Positions 1 to 8,280 are shown, counted from the first letter of the stretch. The stretch is DNA of 33,990 bases from an uncultured Erysipelotrichaceae bacterium (GCA_902778125.1 CACYWH010000011.1:1-33990); one strand, 5' to 3'. A program made the numbers and translations. The notes: a model not told the origin generated them from the sequence alone.

Positions 1-70
1 AAACTTTATTGGTTAATTAAGGTTTTTTTATCTCGCAAATTAATTATATAACATTTTTTTATAAAAGAAA

Positions 71-96
71 AGAGTATTGAACTTTGTCAACACTCT
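71..96 (-). terminator. Intrinsic terminator of the RluA-family gene
   Basis: On the minus strand a 10-bp stem (AGAGTGTTGA / TCAATACTCT, one G-U pair) with a 6-nt loop is followed by TTTTCTTTT. It lies 14 bp past the stop at 110. Nothing else recognisable is seen in 1-70. Confidence 0.7.
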
Positions 97-109
97 GAAT
101 TGACTTATG

Positions 110-745
110 TCAATTTTTTATTTGTTTCATATATTCATCTGGAATACCAATATCAATATTAATTTTTTCATGAGTTATAGGATGAATAAATTCTAATTTA
201 TTAGCAAGTAACATCATATGCCTAAATCCATCCTTAATGCCATACTTCCTATCACCTAATATAGGTGTGTTATTATCTTTCATATGAACTCTAATCTGAT
301 TTTTACGACCAGTAAGTATATGCACTTTTAAAAGAGAATATTGATTATTAGAATCAATTTTTTCATAATGAGTTTCAGCATACTTACCACTTTTATCATT
401 AGTAGAATATGTATATAAAGTTTTTGTTTCTTTTAAATAAGATTTTATTTCTCCCTTTTCTAATGTTTTACCATGTACTAGAGCAATATAATACCTGTCG
501 ACTTTATCCCAATATCTTTGTAATACTTCTTTCACTTTTTCGTTTTTAGCAAACATCACTAAACCGCTAGTATCTTTATCTAATCTATGCACAACAAATA
601 CTTTTTGATTCTTTTTATGCAAATAATCATATACCTCTTCATATAAACTGTGTTCATATTTTTCACTTCTAATAGTGGGTAAATTTGGTTCTTTATAAAC
701 AACTATTAAATTTTTATCTTCAAATAATATTTTTAACTTTTTCAT
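110..745 (-). CDS. RluA-family 23S rRNA/tRNA pseudouridine synthase
   Basis: Converts uridine to pseudouridine in structured RNA in the cytoplasm. The family signature HRLDKDTSG is present, with the catalytic Asp in HRLD, followed by the C-terminal GRKNQIRVHM block typical of RluA enzymes. The protein is 211 aa from ATG 745, somewhat short for the family (RluD is about 300 aa), and has no N-terminal S4 domain. A longer reading to 799 exists, but ATG 745 begins the conserved fold and overlaps the stop of the upstream ZIP gene by one base (TAATG), which suggests translational coupling. Sequence alone does not separate RluA, RluC, RluD or TruC specificity. Confidence 0.9.
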   Translation of the reverse strand: MKKLKILFEDKNLIVVYKEPNLPTIRSEKYEHSLYEEVYDYLHKKNQKVFVVHRLDKDTSGLVMFAKNEKVKEVLQRYWDKVDRYYIALVHGKTLEKGEIKSYLKETKTLYTYSTNDKSGKYAETHYEKIDSNNQYSLLKVHILTGRKNQIRVHMKDNNTPILGDRKYGIKDGFRHMMLLANKLEFIHPITHEKINIDIGIPDEYMKQIKN

Positions 746-1452
746 TATAATACTAATCCGATTAATACTATTACAATACCAAGTATAATTCCTATCCAAA
801 GGTTTTTCTCTTTAATATGTTCCTTAACCTCACATAATAATTCAAACATTGATATATATATTAACATTCCAAGTGTAATTGATATTAAAATTCCAAGAAC
901 ATTCTCACTTATTGCTATATGTAATATTTCTATTAATAATACACCAACAATACTAGATAATACTAAACAAAATAGTAATATAAACTTTTCTTTTTTATTT
1001 TTTACAAGAGATGATACCTGTATTCCAAGTGGAATGTTATGAAAAGATACGGCTAGTGCCATCATTAATCCCATTTTAGTATCATTTAAAGCAGTACTAT
1101 ATATTGCAGTTCCTTCAATAATATTATGTAAAATTAATGCAAGCGCTGATATTAATCCGATATGTTCAATATGATGATTATGCTCAGAATTATGGCTATG
1201 ATCTGGAACAAACATATCTAATACTTTTAAAATTAATATTCCTGAAATTGCAAATCCAACTAGTGCAAACTTACTATTCATAAGTTCTAAACATTCAGGT
1301 AATAAGTCAAAAAATACTAATCCTAATATTATACTAAAAGAAAATCCCACAGAAAATATAACTAACTTCTTATCATTTTTAACAAATTTAGTAATTAAAT
1401 AGCCAACTAAAAATGAAAGACCTGATAACAACGTAATAATAATTGCTTTCAT
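745..1452 (-). CDS. ZIP-family divalent metal transporter
   Basis: Polytopic membrane protein of 235 aa predicted to import Zn2+ or another divalent metal. The family motifs are HNIIEGTAIY in TM4 and HNIPLGI in TM5, which carry the metal-site histidines. A His-rich cytoplasmic loop (DHSHNSEHNHH) precedes TM4, as in GufA-type ZIPs. Start ATG 1452 is chosen because GAGGTG lies 4 nt upstream; an in-frame ATG at 1464 has no such site. The stop overlaps the RluA-family start by one base. The metal is not predictable from sequence; Zn is the common default for this subfamily. Confidence 0.88.
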   Translation of the reverse strand: MKAIIITLLSGLSFLVGYLITKFVKNDKKLVIFSVGFSFSIILGLVFFDLLPECLELMNSKFALVGFAISGILILKVLDMFVPDHSHNSEHNHHIEHIGLISALALILHNIIEGTAIYSTALNDTKMGLMMALAVSFHNIPLGIQVSSLVKNKKEKFILLFCLVLSSIVGVLLIEILHIAISENVLGILISITLGMLIYISMFELLCEVKEHIKEKNLWIGIILGIVIVLIGLVL

Positions 1453-1475
1453 AATACACCTCAAATTTCAAAAAG

Positions 1476-1484
1476 ATTATAACA
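1476..1484 (-). promoter_or_regulatory. Extended -10 promoter for the ZIP-rluA operon
   Basis: The minus strand reads TGTTATAAT, which places the start site about 1469 and leaves a 17-nt leader containing GAGGTG. It is divergent from the sirtuin promoter 20 bp away. Confidence 0.6.
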
Positions 1485-1499
1485 TAACTTATAAATAAA

Positions 1500-1508
1500 T
1501 GCTATAAT
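1500..1508 (+). promoter_or_regulatory. Extended -10 promoter of the sirtuin gene, predicting a leaderless mRNA
   Basis: TGCTATAAT with TATAAT at 1503-1508. By normal spacing +1 falls at 1515, which is the A of the start codon. No -35 or Shine-Dalgarno sequence is evident. Confidence 0.6.
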
Positions 1509-1514
1509 TTAAAT

Positions 1515-2237
1515 ATGAATAATATAGATACATTAAATAAAATAATTAAAGAATCAAAACAAATAGTTTTCTTTAGCGGTGCTGGAATATCAACATTAAG
1601 TGGAATTAAAGATTTTAGAAGTAAAGATGGACTATACAATATTAAATATAAATATAATCCAGAAACTATTTTAAGTTCATCATTCTTTTATAATAATACT
1701 TTAGAATTTTATAAGTTCTACAAAGATAAATTAAATTCTTTAAATATTAAGCCAAATATAGTACATGAGTTTTTTTATAAATTAGAAAAAGTCGGTAAAT
1801 TAAAATCAATTATAACTCAAAATATAGATGGCCTTCATACTAAAGCAGGTAATAAAAATGTACTTGAATTGCATGGAACTGTTTATAAAAATCACTGTAT
1901 AAAATGTGGTAAATTTCATAGTGCTGAAGAAGTATTTAATTCAAAAGATATACCATTATGTAGTTGTGGAGGTATTATAAAGCCAGATGTAGTATTATAT
2001 GGTGAAATGTTAGACGATATAGTGTTTGAACAAGCAATTAATGATATTATGAGCTGTGATACTTTAATTGTTGCAGGTTCTTCCCTAACAGTATATCCTG
2101 CTGCTGGTATGATAGATATGTTTAGAGGAAAGAATTTAATAATTATCAATAGAGATATAACTCCTAAAGATAATTTAGCAACTTTAGTAATTCATGATGA
2201 TTTAAAAAATGTTTTTAATAAGCTAGATATTGAATAA
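1515..2237 (+). CDS. Sir2-family NAD-dependent protein deacylase
   Basis: Cytoplasmic enzyme that removes acyl groups from lysine using NAD+ and yields nicotinamide and O-acyl-ADP-ribose. Visible motifs: GAGIS plus DFRS (NAD binding), TQNIDGLH, the catalytic His in LELHGT, a zinc site of CIKC and CSC pairs, and GSSLTVYPAAG near the C-terminus. At 240 aa it is the usual bacterial CobB length. ATG 1515 is the only reasonable start before GAGIS and has no Shine-Dalgarno, because the predicted transcript starts there. The nicotinamide product would feed the PncA step encoded at 26640-27218. Confidence 0.93.
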   Translation: MNNIDTLNKIIKESKQIVFFSGAGISTLSGIKDFRSKDGLYNIKYKYNPETILSSSFFYNNTLEFYKFYKDKLNSLNIKPNIVHEFFYKLEKVGKLKSIITQNIDGLHTKAGNKNVLELHGTVYKNHCIKCGKFHSAEEVFNSKDIPLCSCGGIIKPDVVLYGEMLDDIVFEQAINDIMSCDTLIVAGSSLTVYPAAGMIDMFRGKNLIIINRDITPKDNLATLVIHDDLKNVFNKLDIE

Positions 2238-2258
2238 TAATATTAGTTTTATTATAAT
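2230..2258 (+). promoter_or_regulatory. Sigma-A-type promoter for the DUF975 gene
   Basis: TTGAAT (2230-2235), a 17-bp spacer and TATAAT (2253-2258). The -35 box lies over the last codons and stop of the sirtuin gene. Confidence 0.65.
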
Positions 2259-2279
2259 ATAATTGAAAGGAGTATCGAT

Positions 2280-2930
2280 ATGAATAGAAGTGAAATTAAG
2301 AATTTAGCTAAGGAGAAAATTAAAGGTAAGAAATGGGATATCTTATGGCCACTATTAGTAATTTCTTTTATAAGTAGTGCTTTAAGTACACTATTTGGTC
2401 CAAAGATTGATCTTACTGCAATGGAATCACTAGAAGAATTACAAAACATTCATTTTTCATTTGGTCAATATGGTATTAGTTCATTAATTACAATTATAAT
2501 TTCAGTAATAACAGCTGGTTATACAAAATATTTACTTAACTATGTAAGAACTGGTAAATTTAATACCGATGAAATAATTAATACTATTAAAGCAAAATGG
2601 CTTGATTTATTAATTGCTGATGTACTTGTAACAATAATAGTTGCAGCTTTATCTATGCTATTTGTAATTCCTGGTATTATTGCTGGTTTAGCTTTAGCTA
2701 TGACTACATTCTTAATTATTGACAAAGATGTAAAAGGGCATGAATCAATTAAGGAAAGTGCTGAATTGATGAAGGGACATAAATGGGATTACTTTGTATT
2801 TCATTTAAGTTTCATTGGATGGTACCTTTTAGTTCCATTTACACTTGGAATTCTATTAATTTGGTTAGTACCTTATGTTAATGTAGCAACAGCTATTTAC
2901 TACGATAAATTAATAAGTAAAAAAAATTAG
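2280..2930 (+). CDS. DUF975-family integral membrane protein
   Basis: 216-aa protein with a basic cytoplasmic N-terminus (MNRSEIKNLAKEKIKGKKW), the hallmark of the DUF975 family, followed by about five or six hydrophobic segments from residue 20 to 210. No catalytic motif is visible and the family has no settled function. AAAGGAG lies 7 nt before ATG 2280, and its own TTGAAT/TATAAT promoter precedes it, so it is probably monocistronic. It ends inside a bidirectional terminator. Confidence 0.8.
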   Translation: MNRSEIKNLAKEKIKGKKWDILWPLLVISFISSALSTLFGPKIDLTAMESLEELQNIHFSFGQYGISSLITIIISVITAGYTKYLLNYVRTGKFNTDEIINTIKAKWLDLLIADVLVTIIVAALSMLFVIPGIIAGLALAMTTFLIIDKDVKGHESIKESAELMKGHKWDYFVFHLSFIGWYLLVPFTLGILLIWLVPYVNVATAIYYDKLISKKN

Positions 2931-2950
2931 GTAAATAACCTAATTTTTTT
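2920..2950. terminator. Bidirectional terminator between convergent genes
   Basis: Perfect 13-bp stem (AAAAAAATTAGGT / ACCTAATTTTTTT) with loop AAATA. A-tracts and T-tracts flank both sides, so it can serve the DUF975 gene (+) and the small multidrug export-type gene (-). The DUF975 stop codon is inside the stem. Confidence 0.85.
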
Positions 2951-2952
2951 AT

Positions 2953-3465
2953 TTATCCTAATATTCCATATGATATTAACATCATTATAACACTAGCCAT
3001 TAATATTCCTAACATAACCGCAAAGAACGATTTTTTCCTATCCATTTCTAGTACTGAAGCAGCAAGACAACCTGTCCAAGCACCAGTACCAGGAAGAGGA
3101 ATACCTACAAATAAAACTAGACCAAAGTATCCATACTTTTCAATCTTAGTTTTATTTTTTCTTGCTTTCTTATCTAACCATTTAGCAACTTTATTAAAGA
3201 ACTTAACCTTGGAATTACTCATCCAATTTAATATTTTATTTATAAATAATAAAATAAATGGCACTGGAATAATATTTCCTATAATAGAAATAATATATGC
3301 TTTTATAGGCTCCAAATTAAGCAATGCGGGTGAAGCTGCTAAAAGTCCACCTCTTAATTCTAATATTGGCATTAATGAAACAATAAAAACGATTAGTTCC
3401 TTACCAAATTTTAATGATGTTAATCCATTAAATATATCAATAATCCATCTAATAATGCTTTCCAT
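2953..3465 (-). CDS. Small multidrug export-type membrane protein (PF06695 family)
   Basis: 170-aa polytopic membrane protein. It matches the family pattern: LMPILELRGGLLAA in the first third, then a TM with IGNIIPVPFILL, a basic stretch (WLDKKARKNKTKIEKYG), and VGIPLPGTGAWTGCLAAS. The paired LRGG and PLPGTGAW loops resemble re-entrant loops in half-repeat transporters. The drug-export label is historical; the true substrate is unknown. AGGAG lies 5 nt before ATG 3465, and minus-strand TATAAT at 3486-3481 gives a leader of about 9 nt. Confidence 0.85.
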   Translation of the reverse strand: MESIIRWIIDIFNGLTSLKFGKELIVFIVSLMPILELRGGLLAASPALLNLEPIKAYIISIIGNIIPVPFILLFINKILNWMSNSKVKFFNKVAKWLDKKARKNKTKIEKYGYFGLVLFVGIPLPGTGAWTGCLAASVLEMDRKKSFFAVMLGILMASVIMMLISYGILG

Positions 3466-3524
3466 AATATCTCCTAATTAATTATACTCAACTAAATAAT
3501 ATTTTATCATTAATTTCTCTATTA

Positions 3525-3533
3525 TGCTATAAT
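3525..3533 (+). promoter_or_regulatory. Extended -10 promoter of murI
   Basis: TGCTATAAT (TATAAT at 3528-3533). Predicted +1 is at 3540, leaving a 12-nt leader that is little more than the GGAG ribosome site. Confidence 0.65.
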
Positions 3534-3551
3534 ATATTAGGAGAAATAATT

Positions 3552-4268
3552 ATGAATAATAAAATTGGAGTATTTGATTCTGGCAAAGGCGGTCTTACAA
3601 CATTAAAAGAAATAAAAAAAATTCTTCCTAACGAAGATTATATATATTATGCTGACTCTAAAAATAATCCATATGGTAATAAAACAGATGAGGCTTTATA
3701 TAATATTGTTAAAGAAGTAGTAGATAAATTAATTAGTAAAGAAGTTAAATTAATAGTTATTGCTTGTAATACGGCAACCACAAAATGCATAGAAAAATTA
3801 AGACAAGATTATCCTAATATGTTATTTGTAGGAACTGAACCTGCGATAAAAGTTGCATGTGATAATAATTATAAAAACACTTTAGTATTAGCAACACCAG
3901 GAACTATTGGTTCAGAAAGAACACATGAATTAGTTAAGAAAAATAAAAAAGATGAACAAAATATAATTTTACTGCCTTGTGAAGGACTAGCTGAAGCAAT
4001 AGAAAATAGTGATGAAGTAAAAATAAATAAACTTTTAGATAAATATTTAAAAGAATATGAAAATAAAAATATTGATTCTGTTGTTTTAGGATGCACACAC
4101 TATCCAATAATAAGTGATAAATTAAAAGTGTACTTTAGAAATTCAGACCTAATAGATGGTAATATTGGAGTAGCTAATAGAGTTAAATATATTTTAGAAA
4201 CAAATAATTTATTAACTGACAAAAAAGAAAATGGAACTATAGAATTTATAATATCAAAAAAGGATTAA
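3552..4268 (+). CDS. murI: Glutamate racemase
   Basis: Interconverts L- and D-glutamate for the second residue of the peptidoglycan stem peptide. Both catalytic-cysteine motifs are present: ACNTAT (residues about 72-77) and GCTHYP (about 180-185). The N-terminal substrate loop is DSGKGGLTT, with Lys where many homologues have Val/Ile. At 238 aa it is shorter than the usual 260-270. It faces the murF-ddl operon, and its last four bases overlap the end of ddl, so three wall-precursor genes sit together on opposite strands. Confidence 0.93.
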   Translation: MNNKIGVFDSGKGGLTTLKEIKKILPNEDYIYYADSKNNPYGNKTDEALYNIVKEVVDKLISKEVKLIVIACNTATTKCIEKLRQDYPNMLFVGTEPAIKVACDNNYKNTLVLATPGTIGSERTHELVKKNKKDEQNIILLPCEGLAEAIENSDEVKINKLLDKYLKEYENKNIDSVVLGCTHYPIISDKLKVYFRNSDLIDGNIGVANRVKYILETNNLLTDKKENGTIEFIISKKD

Positions 4269-4283
4269 TGTTTTAATCCTTTT
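4258..4283. terminator. Terminator shared by murI (+) and ddl (-)
   Basis: Stem AAAAGGATTAA / TTAATCCTTTT with a 4-nt loop. The minus-strand side is followed by six T and the plus side by four, so it should work best for ddl. Both stop codons lie in the left arm. Confidence 0.7.
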
Positions 4284-5458
4284 AATCCTTTCGTTCCTTT
4301 TGAACCATTAAATCCACTTAATATATTGCTATCAAAAGATTTAATTTTCTTTTGTTTATTTTTATAATCTTTTATGGCAAGTGTAATTATTTCATCTAAC
4401 ATATCTTTATATTCAAGCCCATCTTCTTTCCATAAATAGAAGGATAAACTGCCAGGGCAAGTATTTGGTTCATTAATATAATACTTTTGAATTTTAGAAT
4501 CTATTAAATAATCTATTCTACATACACCGCTTAAATTTAATAACTTAAATACTTCTTTAGAAGTATTTTTTATTTCCTCTGTTAATTTATCACTTATTCT
4601 AGCTGGAATAATTCTACTCGTTGATGCCATTCCTTTAGATCCTGATGACTTTGTTTTAGTAGAACCTAAATATTTATCTGCAAAGCTTAATATTTCATCC
4701 ACTCCCATAACTTCTTCTAAAGGAGAGACCTTCTGATATTCATAGTTTCCTATAACACTAGCATTTACTTCCACTAAATTAGTTACTGCTTTTTCAACAA
4801 CTATTTTTGAATCATATTTTATGGCTTCATTAATTGCATTTTTAATTTCTTTTTCACTATTAACATATGAAATACCTATACTGCTTCCCAATGTTGATGG
4901 TTTTACTACAACTGGATAAGTTAGTTTTTTAATTTTCTTTAATATTTCTTCTTCATTATCTAAATATTCAAAATCATAGAAATATATCCATGGAACAATA
5001 GGTAAATTAGCACTTTCTAAAACTTGTTTTAAAACAACTTTATCTTGTCCTAAAGCTCCACCTAAAACTTTAGAGCCGACATAAGGAATTCCTATTGTAT
5101 CTAAATAACCAGCTAAAGTACCATCCTCTATTCCACTACCATGAACAACTGGAAAAGCTATGTCTACTTCAGTTAATTCTTTTTTAAATAATCCATTTAT
5201 TTTTTGAAGTACAAAAGTTTTATCTTTTTTATATAAAACAACTTTATCAGCAAATTTTAGATTATTATCAAGGTCTTTATAGAATTCTATTTCCTTTAAC
5301 ATATTACCTGTGTACCAAATTCTATCTTTTCCAATATATAAAGGTATTACATCATACTTATCAGCATCAATGTTACTCATTGCCTGTAATGCAGAAATAA
5401 TACTAACCTCATGTTCAGTGGTTTCTCCACCATAAATTACTAATACTTTAATTTTCAT
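4265..5458 (-). CDS. ddl: D-alanine--D-alanine ligase
   Basis: ATP-grasp enzyme that makes D-Ala-D-Ala, the substrate of MurF. Motifs: GGETTEHEVSIISA at the N-terminus, HGSGIEDGTLAGYLDTIGIPYVG, the ATP-grasp lysine region YPVVVKPSTLGSSIGIS, and NEPNTCPGSLSFYLW near the end (usually NTxPGxT). At 397 aa it is longer than the typical 310-370. The extra length includes a C-terminal tail rich in Gly and Lys (GSKGTKGLKGLKH) encoded by a short direct repeat at the terminator. It is the last gene of the hydrolase-murF-ddl operon, starting 11 bp after the murF stop with an AGGAG site. Confidence 0.92.
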   Translation of the reverse strand: MKIKVLVIYGGETTEHEVSIISALQAMSNIDADKYDVIPLYIGKDRIWYTGNMLKEIEFYKDLDNNLKFADKVVLYKKDKTFVLQKINGLFKKELTEVDIAFPVVHGSGIEDGTLAGYLDTIGIPYVGSKVLGGALGQDKVVLKQVLESANLPIVPWIYFYDFEYLDNEEEILKKIKKLTYPVVVKPSTLGSSIGISYVNSEKEIKNAINEAIKYDSKIVVEKAVTNLVEVNASVIGNYEYQKVSPLEEVMGVDEILSFADKYLGSTKTKSSGSKGMASTSRIIPARISDKLTEEIKNTSKEVFKLLNLSGVCRIDYLIDSKIQKYYINEPNTCPGSLSFYLWKEDGLEYKDMLDEIITLAIKDYKNKQKKIKSFDSNILSGFNGSKGTKGLKGLKH

Positions 5459-5469
5459 ATACTACTCTC

Positions 5470-7062
5470 CTACTCATTAAATATATCAGGTAAATCATTT
5501 TCAAGTAATACAAACGTTTTCTTTTCACTTAATTTTCTCATAAGAGGAAATGCTTCTTTTACATCATTTAAAATATATATATTTTTTTCATTAAATTTTT
5601 TAGATTTTAATCCATCTAATATAGGTTTAGTTTGTTCTTTTCCAATTAGAATTACTTCATCACATACATTAGCAATTTGACATCCAAACTCTTTATTATA
5701 TTCATATTGCTTATCACCTAGTTCTATCATACCAGGAGTTACAATTATCTTTTTTCCATCCATCATTGACAAAACATCAACTGCCATCTTAGCCCCAACT
5801 GGATTTGAATTATATGCATCATCAATAATAGTAATATCATCTATTCTTTTAAGTTCTAATCTATGCTCTATAGTTGCAACTTTTTTAACACCAATTTTAA
5901 TTTGTTCTAAAGTAAGTCCAAATTCATAAGCAAGTGCTACTGCCTCTAAAATATTATAAACATTTGCTTCACCTAATAATTTGGTTTGTAATAAAACTTC
6001 TTCATTTGTTTTATTAAATTTACATTTAAAGCTAGTACCACTACTAGACAATTTAATATCATATCCATAAACATCTGCTTTTTTATCTTTCAAAGATACC
6101 CAAACTACTTTGCATTTACTTTTTAATTTATAATTTACTTGATACTCATCATCTTTATTTAATATTGCTATGCCATCAGAAGGTAAACTATCAATTAATT
6201 CAAATTTACCTTTTTGTATATTCTCTCTACTTCCAAAACTTTCCAAGTGAGCTGTACCTATAACAGTTAATATTGCATATTTAGGTTTAATAAAATCTGC
6301 TTTTTCTTTTATTTCACCCATTTTAAATGCACCCATTTCAGATACAAAAATATCATTGAATTTATCCATATAATTATTAATTGCATTCATAAGACCATAC
6401 ATAGTATTAAAACTTTTTGGTGTTGCAAAAGAATTATATTTTACATTTAATATATCATTTAATATATTTTTAGTACTTGTTTTACCATAACTACCAGTTA
6501 TTGCTACTCTCTTTAAATTAATCATACTATCAAGTTTATTTGTTGCAAGTCTTTTATAATGTAAAAACACCATTTTTTCTACAGGTTTATTTATTATATT
6601 AGCAATCATAACAAATAAGTAATTAAACCAAATTGCAAAGCCAATATATGTATAATATGCGAATAAGTAAAATGAATCAAACCAAATTATCATTGGAATA
6701 ATTAATATCATATATAGCAATAATAAAGTTGCATATAATCTTTTTATTCTAGCAGTAATTACTAAAGGCTTTTTAGATTGTTCATGACTTACAATTCTTT
6801 TATATAAATAATAAACTACTACATAAAATAAAGCAAAATATATCATTAATGCATTTTGATTATCAACAAATCTAAATATTAAAAAAGTTATAAATAAAAT
6901 ATCAAAAGTAATAAATGTTTTATTTTTATTATCTAAAATCCATTTAAAATATCTATTATCATCGTTATACCAGTTTTGCTGTAACATATGCATTGCTTTT
7001 CTACTTTTAAATATTAAATAATATAAACACGGTAATAAACTTAATATAAAATATAATTTCAC
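5470..7062 (-). CDS. murF: MurF-type UDP-MurNAc-tripeptide--D-Ala-D-Ala ligase with an N-terminal membrane domain
   Basis: Adds D-Ala-D-Ala to the UDP-MurNAc tripeptide. The Mur ligase core has P-loop GSYGKTST (residues about 190-197), SEMGAFKMGEI, LLGEANVYNILEAVALA and the MurF-like DDAYNSNP. About 160 residues precede the core and hold roughly five hydrophobic segments (near 1-19, 51-65, 73-90, 108-127 and 135-155), unlike soluble MurF of about 450 aa, so ligation is probably at the membrane. Start is GTG 7062; the preceding stop overlaps it (GTGA) and GGAAG lies upstream, implying coupling. Another Mur-ligase-like role is possible, but the adjacent ddl favours MurF. Confidence 0.87.
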   Translation of the reverse strand: MKLYFILSLLPCLYYLIFKSRKAMHMLQQNWYNDDNRYFKWILDNKNKTFITFDILFITFLIFRFVDNQNALMIYFALFYVVVYYLYKRIVSHEQSKKPLVITARIKRLYATLLLLYMILIIPMIIWFDSFYLFAYYTYIGFAIWFNYLFVMIANIINKPVEKMVFLHYKRLATNKLDSMINLKRVAITGSYGKTSTKNILNDILNVKYNSFATPKSFNTMYGLMNAINNYMDKFNDIFVSEMGAFKMGEIKEKADFIKPKYAILTVIGTAHLESFGSRENIQKGKFELIDSLPSDGIAILNKDDEYQVNYKLKSKCKVVWVSLKDKKADVYGYDIKLSSSGTSFKCKFNKTNEEVLLQTKLLGEANVYNILEAVALAYEFGLTLEQIKIGVKKVATIEHRLELKRIDDITIIDDAYNSNPVGAKMAVDVLSMMDGKKIIVTPGMIELGDKQYEYNKEFGCQIANVCDEVILIGKEQTKPILDGLKSKKFNEKNIYILNDVKEAFPLMRKLSEKKTFVLLENDLPDIFNE

Positions 7063-7802
7063 TTCTTTTCACTTCCTATAAAACTATCTATAACTCTAAT
7101 AGTTTGATTTAATCTTTCGAGATATGCATAATGAGTACAACCTTCATATTTAACAAGTCCACAATCTTTAATAGATTTTTCAAGCTCATATGCATCTTCT
7201 ATAGGAACAGCTTCATCATTTGTTCCCCATATTAATAATGTAGGACATTTAATTTTATCTAACTCGCTTGTTAAATCCAAATTAACATGCTTAACAAGTA
7301 TTTTTTTCATCATCTCACTTGCATTCCGATAATCAGTTGAACCGACATGATTTTTAACATATCCCTCTAATTTTTTAAGAAGAGGTACTTTTTTTAATGA
7401 TTTATATAATTTCATTTTAAATGTTTCTTTTTTAACCTTAACTTTATATGGACTAGCAAGTAATACTAATTTACTCGTTTTATATTTAGTCGCATAAGCA
7501 AGAGATATTTTTCCACCAAATGAGTGCCCAATTAATATTGGATTATCAATTTTTAATTCTTTATTAATCTCATTTAACATGTCAGCATAATCATAAATTG
7601 ACCAAACATCATTTGGTTCATCACTATTACCAAATCCAGGTAAATCTAATACTAACACATTATATTTTTTAATAAATGGTTTTGCTAGACCCATCATCAT
7701 CTCAATATTTTGACCCCAACCATGTAAAAAAATCAAACTAATTTTAGAATTGTTATTGTAAAAAGTATAATTAACATTTGTATTTTTAATACTTATTTGC
7801 AT
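7059..7802 (-). CDS. Alpha/beta-hydrolase fold protein
   Basis: About 247 aa. Visible elements: oxyanion loop LHGWGQN, nucleophile elbow GHSFGG, acidic residue in LIWGTNDEAVP and catalytic His in CTHYAYLE. The substrate is unknown; sequences of this kind include esterases, lipases and C-C hydrolases. It is the first gene of the operon with murF and ddl, overlapping murF by 4 bp, which suggests a cell-envelope role by context. In-frame starts exist at 7814 (ATG), 7811 (GTG) and 7802 (ATG). The -10 box puts +1 near 7812, ruling out 7814; 7802 has a GGTGA site and is preferred. Confidence 0.85.
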   Translation of the reverse strand: MQISIKNTNVNYTFYNNNSKISLIFLHGWGQNIEMMMGLAKPFIKKYNVLVLDLPGFGNSDEPNDVWSIYDYADMLNEINKELKIDNPILIGHSFGGKISLAYATKYKTSKLVLLASPYKVKVKKETFKMKLYKSLKKVPLLKKLEGYVKNHVGSTDYRNASEMMKKILVKHVNLDLTSELDKIKCPTLLIWGTNDEAVPIEDAYELEKSIKDCGLVKYEGCTHYAYLERLNQTIRVIDSFIGSEKK

Positions 7803-7818
7803 ACATTTCACCATAATA

Positions 7819-7827
7819 ATTATATCA
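7819..7827 (-). promoter_or_regulatory. Extended -10 promoter of the hydrolase-murF-ddl operon
   Basis: The minus strand reads TGATATAAT. Predicted +1 about 7812, a leader of about 10 nt before ATG 7802. Confidence 0.55.
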
Positions 7828-7870
7828 TATTAAAAATGATTTAGAATTAAATTGAACATTTCATTTACAG

Positions 7871-8248
7871 TTACCTAAATATTTTAACTTTATCTACAAA
7901 AGGTAATTTTTTTGCTTTACCGCTGCAAACATTAGATATACCAATACAACATAATAATAAAATAATCAACCAGATTGAAGGTAATAATATTTGAAATAGT
8001 ATTATATCTATTTTAATTGATAAAATCATTTTAAAAAATATATAATAAAAAATCGCAATTATAAATAAATTCATACCAATTATAGAATGATACTTAACAA
8101 ATTTATTTTTTTTGTTTAAAAAATACGGAATTAAAGGAATTATATAACATAATACTGCCATATCTTTTCCATCTTCTATATCTTTAATGTTAAATTCTTC
8201 TGTATTATCTTCAACATTATTAATTATTTTCAAAATAAAATTTCTCAT
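7871..8248 (-). CDS. Small membrane protein, DUF4870/Tic20-like
   Basis: 125 aa. A soluble, acidic N-terminus of about 28 residues is followed by MAVLCYIIPLIPYFLNKKNKFVKYHS, which resembles DUF4870-type proteins (a hydrophobic segment, then a basic stretch and a YH motif), and by two more membrane segments. No enzymatic motif is visible. It lies 32 bp downstream of the GH13 stop region on the same strand. Its ribosome site (GTGGTG) is in the loop, and its start codon in the stem, of a 13-bp perfect inverted repeat at 8241-8276. Confidence 0.65.
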   Translation of the reverse strand: MRNFILKIINNVEDNTEEFNIKDIEDGKDMAVLCYIIPLIPYFLNKKNKFVKYHSIIGMNLFIIAIFYYIFFKMILSIKIDIILFQILLPSIWLIILLLCCIGISNVCSGKAKKLPFVDKVKIFR

Positions 8249-8276
8249 ATATTCACCACTATAAATATATGAGAAA
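8241..8276 (-). promoter_or_regulatory. Perfect hairpin enclosing the ribosome site and start codon of the 125-aa gene
   Basis: Arms TTTCTCATATATT (8241-8253) and AATATATGAGAAA (8264-8276) are perfect complements with a 10-nt loop. In the minus-strand RNA the loop carries GTGGTG and the 3' arm contains the ATG at 8248. The T-tract after it is weak, so a plain terminator for GH13 is less likely than translation control or an operator. Confidence 0.55.
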
Positions 8277-8280
8277 CAAA

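Noticed and set aside
3209-3481. 90-aa frame on the plus strand
   Set aside because: It lies opposite the PF06695-type membrane protein, with no ribosome site and no own features: a shadow of the real gene.
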